Source of the DNA: Carnegiea gigantea
Taxonomy: Eukaryota; Streptophyta; Magnoliopsida; Caryophyllales; Cactaceae
Direction: 5' to 3'
NCBI GenBank assembly: GCA_029747015.1
Contig: JAKOGI010000433.1
Coordinates: forward strand, 532,001 to 596,000
DNA: 64,000 bases
In this document: one piece after another, positions 48,313 to 60,710 of the stretch
Layout of the letters: the number at the start of each line of letters is the position of its first letter
Position numbering within the stretch: the first letter of the stretch is position 1
Made by a program: the position numbers and the translations under genes
The notes under the pieces: generated by a model
The model's database searches: none
What the model was told of the DNA's origin: nothing
What the model saw: the letters and a program-made list of their open reading frames with translations, nothing else

Positions 48313-50998
48313 TGTAATAATCCAACCCTAACCCATATTTATTTAGTTATTTAAATCATATTTGTTTATTTAATTAATTATGTTTATTCATTTAATTAAT
48401 CATGTTTATTGATTTAATCACTCATGGTTGTTTGTTTAACCAAATTATGTTTATTAATTTAATTACACTCAATTTATATATTTACCGAATTACCTTATGT
48501 CATTAAATTTTTCGCTTTCATTTAACATAGTTAATCATCCCGGTTGGGGGATATTTCATTTGGGTCCCATTTTGCAATTCAAGTTGCATTGATTATTAAT
48601 TCTAGTTTTGTTGATTGATTAAATATCGGGTGAATCGATAGTAGGCGTCGATAATTATGATTTAATAAATTATTGTTATTATTACTATTATTATTATTAT
48701 TTTTATAACCTCACAAAAATTTAATTTTGAGCTACGAAAATTCTATCGCATACGGTTTACTTTCCTTCCCAGGCGCAAACCGTATAAGCCAATCATAGCC
48801 CAAGAAGCTTGCGTTATTAACCATGATTTAAATGTAACATTAAACTTGACCATGGTTAGCCAACAAGCTCCTTTATGGGAGGTTAAATACTAGCCAAGTT
48901 ATGTTAATTCATTTCTAACCAAGTAAAACCCACACACACTCATCTTCTCTCCTCTTTCTCTCTCTATTCGGCCACCTCCTCCCCCTCCCAGCTGCTACTA
49001 TTTTCTGGTGGTTTCCAGCCAGCCTGCCACCACCCCTTGGCTGCCTCCGACCACCTCAACATCGTAGTACCACTAGCCACCATCCTAAATCCTCAAAACC
49101 ATCAAACATCACCCCATCTCTCTCTTTTTAAGCTTCAACTAAGTGATCTCAACTTGGATTCTTTTCATTTTCATTTTTGTTTTTGTGAGCTGGTTTTGAT
49201 CATGTTCTTTGGAAGAAAACAAGAGTTATTTTGATGTTTTTAATTGTGGATTGAGCTTGAAGCATGCTAGGGTTTTGGGGGATTGCCATGATCATATTAG
49301 CTTAGGTCAAGTGATGGATTTGGATTGTTTTGTATATGATTTTATAATCTTTAGTCTTATTGATGATTATGATGGTGTTTTTGGTGATTTGGAATGAGTT
49401 GAAGGTGAGTTCAAGTTGGACATAAACTAGGGTTCTAATGATATTGCAAGATTTAGCTCTCCTTTAATGGCAAGCATGTTATTTATGTATGTTTGATTGA
49501 GAAATGAATCTTTGATGTACATGATTATGAAGTGAAATTGAGTATTGTGGCTTAGTATGGTGATGGGAAAGACCAAAGCTTTGTTACATGATTTTAAGGA
49601 GTGATTTTAGATGAGGATTTATGTGAAAAGAAAGGTGAAAGCAGTGACAGTGTGGCTGTGAATTGATAAAAAATAGGGGACACTTTATCAATAAACTGGT
49701 AACGATTGGCCCAGCTAAAAATTATATTTTTGGTGGGTAGATAGATCAATGAGCTAGCTTTCAAATATCTATTGAATCCCCCTAATTCGAATTCTATAGA
49801 AAAAGTTATGGTTGTTTTGCTAGAACTGCACAAGTTCGACTAAAACTGACACACTTGTGTTCTACCCTATTTTGGGAACCCTATTGTGGGAATCATACCC
49901 TGTGTTGCAAATGAAAGTTTTTTGGGACTTCTTAATCTTTTGATATTGGGGTTTTAGGTCTCCATTTGAGTTCAAGGGTGAAAGGTATAAATTTTTTAAG
50001 TGAACTGACCTGCTTTGGTGTAAATTGGGCTGTTATTGCAATTTCTATACAGCGTATACTTGGAGGAAAAATTTGAAAATTTTACTGTAGATTGTTCATA
50101 TTATTTTCAATTTTCCTATAAGATTTCATGAATTTTGGTTGAGTATTTTGAGTTTGGTAATTTTTGAAAGTAATTTGAGTAATTGTGTAAAGAGCAATAA
50201 TAAAGATTAAGTGAGAATGATCACGCACTCATTTTGTGTATTTTGGGCCAAGTAAGGCCATATAAAAGGGGAAACAAATGTATATGGGGTTTAATAGAAC
50301 TGTTAGCTCAATTATAGAGAGAAAGGAAGACAAGTATGTATTATGGGAGTATACTTATAAGTTATGGACTCTACAAAAGAAAATACCAAGTTTAATAAGT
50401 TTAATAGCTTCTATGGTTTTTAATGACTCATTTGGGGTGGAAAACTACGTTTATTAGGCTTATAAATGAACTTTGAGAAGTGGGGAGAGTAATGATTTAG
50501 AAAACAGTGTTTATCGGATCAAGTTAGTGTTATATATGCCATTTTGAATCAAGATACATCTCTCTTGGCCTTAAATCTGTATTATCAGTTTGTTTCAGAG
50601 GTATTAAAAAAAAAAATCAATTTTCATTATAACCATCATGAAGGCCTATTGCCAAGAATCATTTACTCTTATGGTCAATCTATTTATAATCATCAAGGCC
50701 TTTTCCTTTTTAATCTCATCTTTCTTATTATGATTTATTTTACTTTCATTTAACTTCATATTAGATTAATTACTTTCAATTATCCAGTTTTGAAGCTATC
50801 TTAGCATAACCTATCTTACAAGTTATTTGAGTTACTGAATTTCTATCAAAGTTGCAAGTTATGTGAGTATCATTTACTGACTACACATATCTACAATTAC
50901 ATTTGTGAAACAGAGTCGAGGCCTAATTTATCGTTCCCCATTATGCATAAGCTTTATCAATTCAGAACATATTTATCAAGTCCGAATTTATTTTAAAG
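48313..50998 (+). repeat. Element B 3' LTR, truncated (first 2686 bp)
   Basis: It starts TGTAATAATCC and matches 40603-43282. At 50998 (TTTTAAAG) it stops and antisense C LTR begins. Only about 11 bp of LTR B (equivalent of 43283-43293) are absent from both this piece and the fragments at 31539-32331 and 57258-58049. Confidence 0.9.
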
Positions 50999-51085
50999 AA
51001 AAACAAACAAGAAAGATCAATTTAAACATCAAAACAAACAAGAACTATTGTAATGAAGTTTAAATGATAAGAGAAGAGAATTGAT
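50999..51085 (-). repeat. Element C LTR, short piece lying just 5' of the break point, antisense
   Basis: It matches 23571-23655 at about 80% (AAACAAG, CAATTTAAACAT, AACAAGAACTATT and AGAGAAGAGAATTGA words). In the C LTR this is the sequence that precedes the ATGAGTGAGT word at which the piece at 32332 begins. Homology ends at 51085. Confidence 0.75.
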
Positions 51086-52683
51086 CTTATTTAGCCTTCC
51101 AAAGCAAAATAATGTCGTGCAGTCTTTGCGCGCTGCAATTTACATAAATACTCTCTCTAATCACAAATGTAGCCTTGTGAAGTTGTATTAACCATGAATG
51201 CTACTTAGTGTTGCAAAGCAAAATAATCTCTGACAGTCCTCCTGCAATTACTTTTTCAAATTTTAAAATCTTACACTTTATTTTTAGCATGGGTAAATAG
51301 TTAGTTCAAGAAATTCTTTCATTGCATTTGAAGAAATTTAGTGGGTTATTGTAAGTTAGGATTTAATTTCAACCATTGAAGAGGGGATGCTCTTTTCTTA
51401 TGAAAGTGTCTTACATGTTCCACCTAGATCATCTCTAAACCTTGCTCGTAATTAAGTCATCTTTCTCATCTTGTATATCTCTAGTATTATTGTATATATT
51501 TTTACAATGGTGTATGTTGCATATATATTTGATGTAAGAAGAGTAAATGGATATTTACTTGATACAAATCGATTTAATTCTACCATTTTATCCCCATGAG
51601 AGTGTTAATATTTTCATTGAAATTAACTATGACATACTTTAATTTGATGTATACAACAAAAAGGAACTATTACAAAGAAAGAAATGAGATCAGTTAAATT
51701 CATGATACAAATGGCAATCCCAACATCTAAAGTACGCTCTAATTAATCCTTCAGAAATTATATGCAATCATAAATTGGCACTAACACACTGTATTCAACT
51801 GTTTATTTTCTAAACCATTCATGTTGTGTAAATAAAAAAACTTACCATTCTCATAACACCTTTTATTTATTACTTTTTTTTAACAATTTCAATGCATTTT
51901 GTACACATTGTCGTACATTTTTCTAATTTTAATAAATATGATACATTGATTTGATGAGTAGCATTACTTACTTTAAGTTTTATTTTATATAGAACAAAAT
52001 AAAACGTATGTGTTGCTTATACATTGTTCTTATTAAGTATTTATCTTTTCAAAGTCTCTTTTTTATATATTGTAAACTTATTGACTTAGATAAACATATA
52101 AATTGCATAACCTAAAAAATTGAACAGAAATAACATAAGAATAATAGTTTTAAATCATTGGGAAAGTTTGGGATGTCCTGATGCAATTTAACATCATGAT
52201 CCATATGAATATCTCAAATATTTTATTTTGAAGAAAAAAATGTTTAATAATTGTGATTTAGGATTTCTATTGTAAATTATTTAATAAATATTATAAAGTA
52301 AGGATTTCATAAATATTTTAGTAATTATAATTTTCAACAACCCAGTCCATAGTAGAAAATAATTACTGTATATACGATTCAATATCAATTAGCTAACAAC
52401 CTGAATATTAAACAAAGTTTGACACATGCATATGCAAAGCACAAGAATGTATAGTAGCATTAAATAAAACTGAATAGGTTGTTGTGAGAGTGTCATTTTT
52501 ACTGTTTTCATTGGTTACCTTATTAATTTTTTATTTTAATTGCACAACATTAATCAATAAATATGTCATGGTTAATGAACTAATAAATTTGGAGGCATAT
52601 ATCTATTTCTATAGTTAATCATCCAAACTGAAGTTTACCAAATGGGAGGTTAATATTAATATTTTTATTCAATGCCAAGTTTA
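51086..52683. other. Unassigned AT-rich sequence before the second copy
   Basis: No gene or transposon end was recognised. A word of about 30 bp (CAAAGCAAAATAAT, then CAGTC and CTGCAATT) occurs at about 51104 and again at 51217. If the duplication is tandem, this is the right end of the duplicated unit. Confidence 0.5.
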
Positions 52684-52708
52684 CAATTAAACATCATGGT
52701 CAAATCAA

Positions 52709-53241
52709 GAAACACATTGGCAATTTCCAATGATTATAAACCAAAACGCATTAGGATTAAACTCTCAAGGCACATGACATCGATCTAAATCCAAACTACG
52801 TGGAAACTCAAATATACTGTTAAAAGACTCAAATTCAACTCATAGAATTCCCTATTCATATAAAATGAAATATAGCCCTCTTGACATCAAGGACTACTCA
52901 TGACTTTAACATGAAAAGCACTTAAAACTTCTATGGTAAAGTCACAATATGTATGGTCTTAAGTCTCTAAAAATTGACTCATGTCCTCATGAACAAACAA
53001 CCACCGAATATCATCAAGCAACCCTAAACTAGTCAACGAATCCTCACCCATATAATAAGTAGCAATAACGAGCTTATTAGTCAACGCATTGTATCTAGTA
53101 ATATGATCAGTTAGTTAAACCAAGTGGATTAGGAAGATTACCTTGATTCCGTGCATTGGTGGATGTTCAAAAAACCTGTTGGGGAGCTTGACTCGATCTC
53201 TCCACTCCTTGAGTAGTCCTGGTTCTCTTCTTTAGAGCCAT
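52709..53241 (-). pseudogene. Element C ORF-1, copy 2, C-terminal half deleted
   Basis: On the minus strand the ATG is at 53241, with the same Lys/Arg-rich start as copy 1. The part equal to 25950-26639 is removed by the deletion at the left edge of copy 2, leaving only the N-terminal half. Confidence 0.6.
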
Positions 53242-53958
53242 GAATGTGGAATGTGGATGGGTGTGTTTGGTTGAAGTCCTAACTACGAAGAATGGGATGA
53301 AAGGAAGGGAAATTAGAAAATGTGTTCAAATAAGAGGTAACGGGGAAGAAATTGTGGAAGAAAAGTGAAAAATTTGAAGAAGGGAAGAGAAATTTGTGGT
53401 ATGGAAGATGTGGGTTATGGATAGCGAAGAATGTGAGAGAAACAAGAGTAGAAATAAAAGAATTGAGAGAGACTTGGAGTTGAGGAGAAGAAAATGGAGA
53501 AAAATGGAACAAATTTGAGTGAAATGGCGAAGATGTGAAAGGTGAAAGGTGGGTGCTTAATGAAGGTTTTTGCGAGAGAAGGATAGAGTTTATAGAGAGA
53601 AAGAGTCGAAGGTTGAAGATGATTTGTGCAAAATTCGGGTTAAAGGGTAAAGGAAACCCTTAAGCACGGAGAATAGGCCCGACACGAACTGTAGCCCTCT
53701 ATGGTTAGCTCTATTCAGGAATTTTTCTGGGTTTCTAGGCAGGGGCTTCACGGACCGTGGTAGACACCACTAAGGGTCCGTGGTAACTTCTCTCTCTCTC
53801 TTTTTTTTTGGGTGTTCTTTTTTTTTTTTGGTTATCTTTCTTTTTCAATAAATAAAAGGATGCAACTATATATAATGAAATAAAAAGAAAAGTTATAAAA
53901 TAACTTAGGTTGTCTCCCAAGAAGCGCTCTTTTAGGGTCGAGAGCTCAACCTTCTCCT

Positions 53959-55128
53959 CTATTCTGGCTTGGGATCGATGAATGTGTCTGATGAGGGACT
54001 GGGCAACTCAGTTCCCAACTTACCCTTGTCTCGAATCTCAATGTTGAAATCATACAAAAGAAAATACCATCTCAAGTAAACGGGATGGAGATCCTTCTTG
54101 AGCATCAAGTAATGCCAATTAGCGCGGTTCATATACAAAATAGTCTTGTAGTGGACTTCATCAGAGTGGCCACTACCAAACTCCACTTCTAAATCAAAAT
54201 CATACTCAACTCGGTCCATAGGAGACAAGGACATTAGTACTCGGGCAAACCTACAACAATCGGTCAAAGAATCCTCATTAACATCAAAGGGCTCATCCTT
54301 GGCTATATAAGGTGGCAAATGGGCTTCCAAAACCACCTTGGCACAATCAAGTCCAAGATCCTTAGTAGACACATAGTTAAACATTGGAGAATCATTAGGA
54401 GGCAGCTCATCAGACTTCACATTCTTGTCTGAAGTAATAACTTCACCACAAGCGATTAAAGAGGGGGAAAAGTTTTGGTCTTCAAACAAGCCAAACTCAG
54501 TATAACACTCCCCCACATCAAATGTCAATAGCCCCCTTCACATCAATCTTGCAACCCGAAGTGGCCAATAAGGGCCTCCCAAGATAATTTGGGTATAGGC
54601 GTCTTCGGCCATATTAAGAACAACAAAGTCATTAAGCACATAGAAATAACCTACTTTAATGGGAACATCCTCTAAAATGCCCAAAGCGTACTTCACGAAA
54701 TTATTCGCTAATTGGAGTGAAATAGGTATGGGTTTCAATTGTTTAAGTCCAGCCTCTGAAAAATAGAATAGGATATCAAACTAATACTAGAGCCAAGGTC
54801 ACATAAAGCCCTATCAATGCTAAAATGTCCGATTATGCAAGGACTTGAAAAACTACCTGGGCTTTAATCTTAGCGGAAAGCTGCTTGGGAATGACTGCCT
54901 TGCAATCCTCTTCTAAAGTTAGAGTCTCAGGCTTAGCACTTTTCCTCTCATTTGCTGCATTGTTCTCTTCACCATCATCCTCAAGCCAAGCACCCTCAGT
55001 ATCCTCTAATCCACCTTTTAAGATAATATAATTACAGTGCTCTTGGGATTAGGCTCGGGCTTACTTGGGATGTAGATAAAAAGGTAGCTTGTAGGGTAAT
55101 TTAGGCTTCCAACATCTTATTATGAGTA
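53959..55128 (-). pseudogene. pol: Element C gag end, protease and RNase H remnant, copy 2
   Basis: Same order as 27888-29058. The open frame 54528-53959 (189 codons) and the protease core frame 54738-54538 (ISLQLANNFVKYALGILEDV) are both still readable. The active-site DLGSSVSL lies near 54810. Conceptual differences from copy 1 are single substitutions, e.g. KGKSGTE in copy 1 against KGKLGTE here. Confidence 0.7.
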
Positions 55129-55133
55129 CTAAG

Positions 55134-55424
55134 TGTTTACGCCAAAAATACGATACTTTTATGGTATCTTTATACCTAATTTATGCTGGAAATAATTATT
55201 ATATTTAGATTTTAATTTTATTTATTTTTTTTAGGTGTTGAAAATCAGGAAAAATTGTGAACGAAATGATGGGAAGAGAGTAAGAAAGGGAAAAAAAAAA
55301 GATAAAACTAAAATCTACACAGTCCCCATGCTCATCTTACATGCTTACCCCCCATTTCTCCTTCTCTCTCTTCTCTCTCGGTTCATCAGACCAAAGAACC
55401 CTGACATCCCTCTTCGTCTCTAAC

Positions 55425-55464
<40 letters not shown>

Positions 55465-56285
55465 TTGGCACCACAGCAACACCACCATTGACACCACCAC
55501 CATTGTAATCATCCTCATCCACTTCACTATCTCTCCATCAGCCAGTGCATCATCTTCAGCACCGTCCACATTAGGCACGATCGAAGGGCCTAGATTGAAG
55601 ACGTTTGAGTATAAATCGAGGCTGCAGTGCATGGAGGGAGGGAATCTAGGTTTTATTTTAAGTTTTCAGGTTTTAATTTTTAGGGTTTTTATTACTTTTT
55701 ATTGCAGTTTAGTAATGTAGGGCACAGATTTGTTTTCTTCTATTCGATTTCGAATGTTAGATTTGTTTTTCATATTGCAATTTCGTATATTCAAAGCTTA
55801 ATTTGTTGATATGGGTAGCTTAATTTGTTTTCTTCTATTTGATTGTCAACGTTGTGAGGTGGGGTGAGCTTACTTTGGCAAGGAAGCCCATGTCCCAGTT
55901 TCTGTGGCTTGGCAAAACGGACTTCTTACTCCCTTTTCTGTATTTCATTCAGTAAGTATTTGTTTACTCAACCTTGTTAAAAATCTAGTTTAGCTATTGG
56001 TTTAATTTCATTTTATCTTTTGTTTAGATAATGTAATGAGTTATATTTGAGTTTGCTCTATTACCTTAAAGTTTGTTAGGCCTTATGAAATCATATGAGT
56101 TGTTAACGATTAGCTAGATTAGCCTTCCTTGTAATGAATTTGTTAAGTTTTAGTAGATTCAGAATGAATTAGATTAATAGTTTGTGACCCTAATTTCATC
56201 ATTGTCCCTGAGAACACGACCCTCAAGTACTACGATGATAGTCGTACGCTTGTTGCTTTAAATTTACAGTCGAAATCCTCATACA
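55134..56285 (+). repeat. Element D 5' LTR, copy 2 (1152 bp, internally deleted)
   Basis: Same ends as 29064-30566, flanked by CTAAG at 55129-55133. About 350-390 bp equal to roughly 29735-30120 are missing and replaced by about 20 bp that repeat an upstream word (see findings). A (CT)n run lies at 55429-55461. Confidence 0.85.
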
Positions 56286-56559
56286 AGTTTTTGGCGCCCA
56301 ACATGAGATTAGATCGCATTTTCTTTTTCTTAGCTACTTTTTTATTAGTTGCATAGATCTTGTTTTACTTTGTTTATTTCATTATTAATAGTGACTTAGT
56401 TTAGTTTAGATCTTGAGAAATCAAAAAAATTTGGAAAAGTAAAAAATTGAAAAAGAATTAGAAAAAATTTGAAAATCCCTAAAAATTGAAAAACTTAAAA
56501 TTTTTTGTTTTTAAAAAAACAAAATGGTAATTTTCTATTTCCCTTAGTTTAAGCATGAA

Positions 56560-57257
56560 ATATTTTGGTGATATTTAAGTAGATTGAATGAATTTCCTTC
56601 TCAATGTGTTGGTCATTGTTTTGAGAAATGGGAAATTTTTCAAGTGATCTTTGAGGGTCTTAATGATGAATATCGGGGTCATGTTGAGACTGTGCACCTC
56701 GGAGGTTTGAGATATTTGTTCATTAAGACTCCTGATGAAGTTTAGAATTTCTTTGAATATTTGGCTTATGATATGTGGAGTATGAAAATGCTAAAGAGGC
56801 TTTTAGTCATCCTATTCTCGACCCTTATATGATGCATGCTACGCCTTTAGATTAGGGTCAGTTTGGTGGTATGTCATATGAGCACTCTCATACTCCATGT
56901 GCTCCCATTTCATGTAATTATTGTTATTCCTTTGACCATGATGTTGACACTTGCCCATTGCTTGGTAGAACACATAGATTAGAGGCATTGGCTGCCTTTA
57001 ATAGGAAAATTTATTTGCAGAGTTTACTCAATATTGACTTTAGTTTAGGCTCTCCTACTCCCGAGGCTAGGTCTTACAATAACTTTGATGTTAGAAGTGA
57101 GACACCGATTCCATTAGGGCATGATCATTATGATCATATGCCTTGTGATGACCTCAAGGTTTCGAGTAATCCCTCATCTCCTTTTGTAGTTGCAACCTCC
57201 CTAAAGTTTAGCACAATAAGTGACCACCCCAAGGGTAGTCTGATCGATCATAACTCG
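56560..57257 (+). pseudogene. gag: Element D gag, first part, copy 2
   Basis: Matches 30840-31538. The open part 56871-57257 keeps the CCHC knuckle CNYCYSFDHDVDTC. The upstream part has more stops than copy 1. It ends at the ACTCG next to the antisense B LTR fragment. Confidence 0.7.
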
Positions 57258-58049
57258 TGTAACGCCTCCAAATTTCTAATTACTTGATTCATATATAACT
57301 GCAATAGAAGACTTAATGATGGAAGGTGCTACCACCGTCCTGATAAGGACAAGGCTCATTGAAACCATTCAATCTTACAACTCATGTTCACAATTACAAT
57401 ATCTATTAAACTGAAACACTTCAAGTCTAAAGTCCAAAATAGTTCAACTTCAGCACAATCGACTTAATCACACCATGTGCTAACTAGCACTCCATACTAA
57501 ACAAGTATATTGAATATAGACCCAACTTGACCTTGAGGTCGATCCCAACATTCATGTTATGCTGAATGCACTGTAAGCATCTAATGACTTCTAAAAGGGC
57601 TTGCTAAATGGAGAAACAAGTGAAACTTCATCACCTAAAGTGAAAAACATAAAAATAATTCGAAAATGTGAGCTGAAACTTAGTACATGCATTCGTGTAT
57701 TATAAAATGAGTATAGAAACACTGTTGATGGGTACCCGCCTTTACAATTCATTTAGTTCGTAATAGCAACGGAAATGTAAGTAATATAAAACTAAATTGC
57801 TCATTATTATCTATAAGTGAACCCCTTGATAGATATAACGATCCATTACTAGGTGCACACCTGTCAGGTCGATCGAGAACCCTGGCCTAACATTGCGACG
57901 TATCACTGATTGAAGGGTTGTCGCCCTACCACTAACAGGGTCACTAATTATGTGGCAAATCTCTGATTAAACTGATTCATTGGTATACTTATCAAATGTA
58001 ATATAACTTAATAAAATGGTGCTGAATCTTAAAGATACAGGCAATGAAC
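57258..58049 (-). repeat. Fragment of element B LTR, antisense, copy 2
   Basis: Matches 31539-32331, with the same outer terminus TGTAACGCC and the same inner break. Confidence 0.9.
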
Positions 58050-58704
58050 ATAATCATGAGTGAGTAGGTTTCTTTGGTCTGCGAATTTGATAGGCACGTA
58101 ATGAAACTAGATCCTTTACCTTTATCAATAATGTGCTTAATCTTTTTGGGTCATTTTAGTCTATCTTGTGTTGTGAATGTTGTGAGTTATTTGCGCCAAA
58201 CTTGCTCGCAAATTATCAAATAGATGGATGAAGTACTAGAAGGAGAAATCCGATATTGGATCAAGATTAGACTTGACATAGTTACTATTGAGAGACAGTT
58301 GCATGTTAAGAGGAAATTTGACAACCTATGTCCTTAATTTGAACTGATTCATGAACTTTTGAACGAACGGCAATTTGATTAGTCTAAATAATTCAGTTCA
58401 TTTTGAAAGTAAGAATTGAATTATAAATGATTGTTATCATTTGATTCATCCAAACTTGAGTAAGCATAAACTTCATTTATCAGATCTAATTCATTCTTAG
58501 TAAAACAAATCCCTATGTGCTTTTAATTGATAGAATTCTTAAATCAATAAATAGCATTTCATCTAGTAATAGAATAATTTTAGAAGATACCCCAACTCGA
58601 CATATATTTTCTGAGCATTTTAAATAGGTAAACTCAGTAGATTGCATGGGTCTCTCTGGGAACGATATTTAATCTAAATTATAACACCCGTGACCCTACG
58701 GACA
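58050..58704 (+). repeat. Element C LTR1, 3' part, copy 2
   Basis: Matches 32332-32986, with the same junctions on both sides. Confidence 0.85.
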
Positions 58705-59401
58705 CTCAAAAAGAAAAAAAGAGAATAAAAAAGAAGTGAAATTAAAGATTTTGGCATTTGGATTATTTTAACACTTTCTCTCAATTTTAGACCAACTAAG
58801 GGCATTTGTTTATATCTTTGACATATTATAGTTTGCGGAGTTTGTTTTGAAGAAAATTGGGAGGCAATGATTTTACTCTTTGTCTTTAAATTTTAGCTCC
58901 ACAATCTCAAAATATTTGTTCCATCCAAGCCTTTACCAATAACCACGTTACAACCTTATTCAAGTCCCTCATGATTGCCTAGTATATTTTGTATTCTAGT
59001 TGTGGTGGATTTATAGTCTTATCAAACTTATGGTAGATTTGATTATTTGGAATGACATTTAAGAGATCCAAGTTATACTTTAAAACACATGAGTAATGAG
59101 TGTTTCATTGCTAAAGTCAGGATCTACTGGTTCCTCTAGCTCTACCTCTTTCATGTGCCAATATGAGTGTTTAAGTTGATTTGGGTGTGGTTAATTCAAT
59201 ATTTGATGTGATAGTCTCTACTTATATTTCAAAAACTTAATTCTCCTATCCATCTGTAATGGTTTAACTCACTTTTGGGCTGACTCTTGGGTTAATTTGG
59301 CTATTGATGATGCTATTAATGTTTACCCAGGGAGTTTCTTCATCATAATTATGATTTCATAAGTGCTTAGGGACAAGCAATGATTTATGCATTGGGGAGT
59401 T
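58705..59401 (+). other. Element C 3' interior remnant, copy 2
   Basis: Matches 32987-33683, ending in the GGGGAGT purine tract. No gene. Confidence 0.7.
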
Positions 59402-60601
59402 TAATAAGGGCCTATAGATTACATTATTTTAGGATCATTTATTGCATTCTTAGGGAATTCATGAGCTTTATATTTATAATTTATACCCCAAAATCCCATT
59501 TTACGCTTGGGTATAATTCTCTGATGCTTTTTGTAGGTATTGAGACCATTTTGACCAAGCGTTGACCTTCAGAAGACAAGTTTTTGACTCAACACGGATG
59601 CCTCCAACCACTATGCCCATGGTGGGGAAGAAGAACTAGAATTAACCGAGACATAGGCCTCCATAGACTGTTCTTGGTGGAGGCCACAGTCCATGGCAGG
59701 CCTGCAACAGCTGCAACTATTCATTTTCCTTGGTTTATAGTTGAGAATGTTCGTTGGTTGCAATAACCAGGCATGCTCGACTGCTAGAACAGAAGACCTA
59801 TCTAACTTTTCGCCAAAACCTCTCAAAAAGTCTTGTATTTTATCATTTTTGGAGCGAAAGGGAGGTTGGAAAGAAGATCACTTACAATTTGAAGGCTTAA
59901 AGATTGAAGAATTATCAAGAACTCCATTGTTGCCAAGCCAATTCTCTTTTCTTACTCTTTAAACTCAATTAGAATAATTCTTGTTTGTTTAATAATCATG
60001 AGTGGGTAGTTTTCTTTAGTCTACGGATTTGATAGCCAGACAATGAAACTAGATTGTGTAATATGCTTAATCTATTTGGGTCGCTTTAATCTATCTTGTG
60101 GTGTGAATATTGTGAGTAATTTAGGCTAAACTTGGTCAAGAAATCTATTGCGTCAACAAGATTAGACTTACATAGTTATTTTTCAAAGAAAGTTACATGT
60201 TAAGAGAAAACTTGAAAATCTAGATGCTTAATTTAGACTAATTCATGAACCTTTGAAAGAACAACAATTTGATTAGTCTAAATAATTCAGTTTCTTTTGA
60301 AAGAAAGAATTGGATTATAAGCAATTGTTAGCCTTTGATTTATCCAAACTTAAGTAAGCACAACCTTCATTTGTTGGATCTAATTCGTTGTTGGTGAAAC
60401 AAATCACTAGGCATTTTTAATTGATAGAATTCTTAAATCAGTAAATAGCATTTCATCTAGCGATAGATTAATTTAGAAGATATCCTAACTCGACATAAAT
60501 TTTCTTTAGCATTTTTAAAGGATAAATTCAATAATTGCATTGGTCTCTGTAGGAACGGTATTTAATCTAAACTACAACATCCATGCGCTTGTGAGGGGTC
60601 A
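59402..60601 (+). repeat. Element C LTR2, copy 2 (1200 bp)
   Basis: Matches 33684-34884. Its start has changed from TGATAAG to TAATAAG. The primer site follows at 60608-60625. Small frames at 59584-59766 and 59741-59962 are chance frames that also occur in copy 1. Confidence 0.86.
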
Positions 60602-60710
60602 AGTTTTTGGTAATATTACCGGGGACCAATTTGTCAAATATTGAGTTGGTCCTTTATAGATTGAATAAGTGTTTTCTTTTCTTTGTTTTTTTTATTTGCT
60701 TTCGTAATAG

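Larger units (their letters stand above)
32332..50998. other. Inferred inverted segment (18.67 kb)
   Basis: Both ends are junctions between B LTR and C LTR, with complementary parts of each LTR on the two sides. Reversing the segment rejoins the B LTR, the C LTR, the D gag, the C gag and both target-site pairs. See findings. Confidence 0.82.
40603..50998 (+). mobile_element. Element B: chromovirus (Tekay/Del-like Ty3/gypsy), 3' LTR truncated by inversion
   Basis: LTR (3485 bp), primer site, long leader, relics of RT and of the integrase C-terminus/chromodomain, polypurine tract and a 3' LTR that stops at 50998. The missing 3' LTR end is at 31539-32331 in antisense. The very long LTR, initiator-Met primer and chromodomain-like end fit the Tekay/Del branch. 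The 4.2-kb interior is short for this branch and badly decayed. The LTRs differ by about 8% in the first 260 bases, so B is older than element A. Confidence 0.85.

Noticed and set aside
50999..58049. Alternative inversion of 50999-58049, which would also rejoin B and C LTRs
   Set aside because: It works for the LTRs and target sites, but leaves the same rearranged junction at 32331/32332 unexplained. Inversion of 32332-50998 followed by duplication accounts for all junctions with fewer events.
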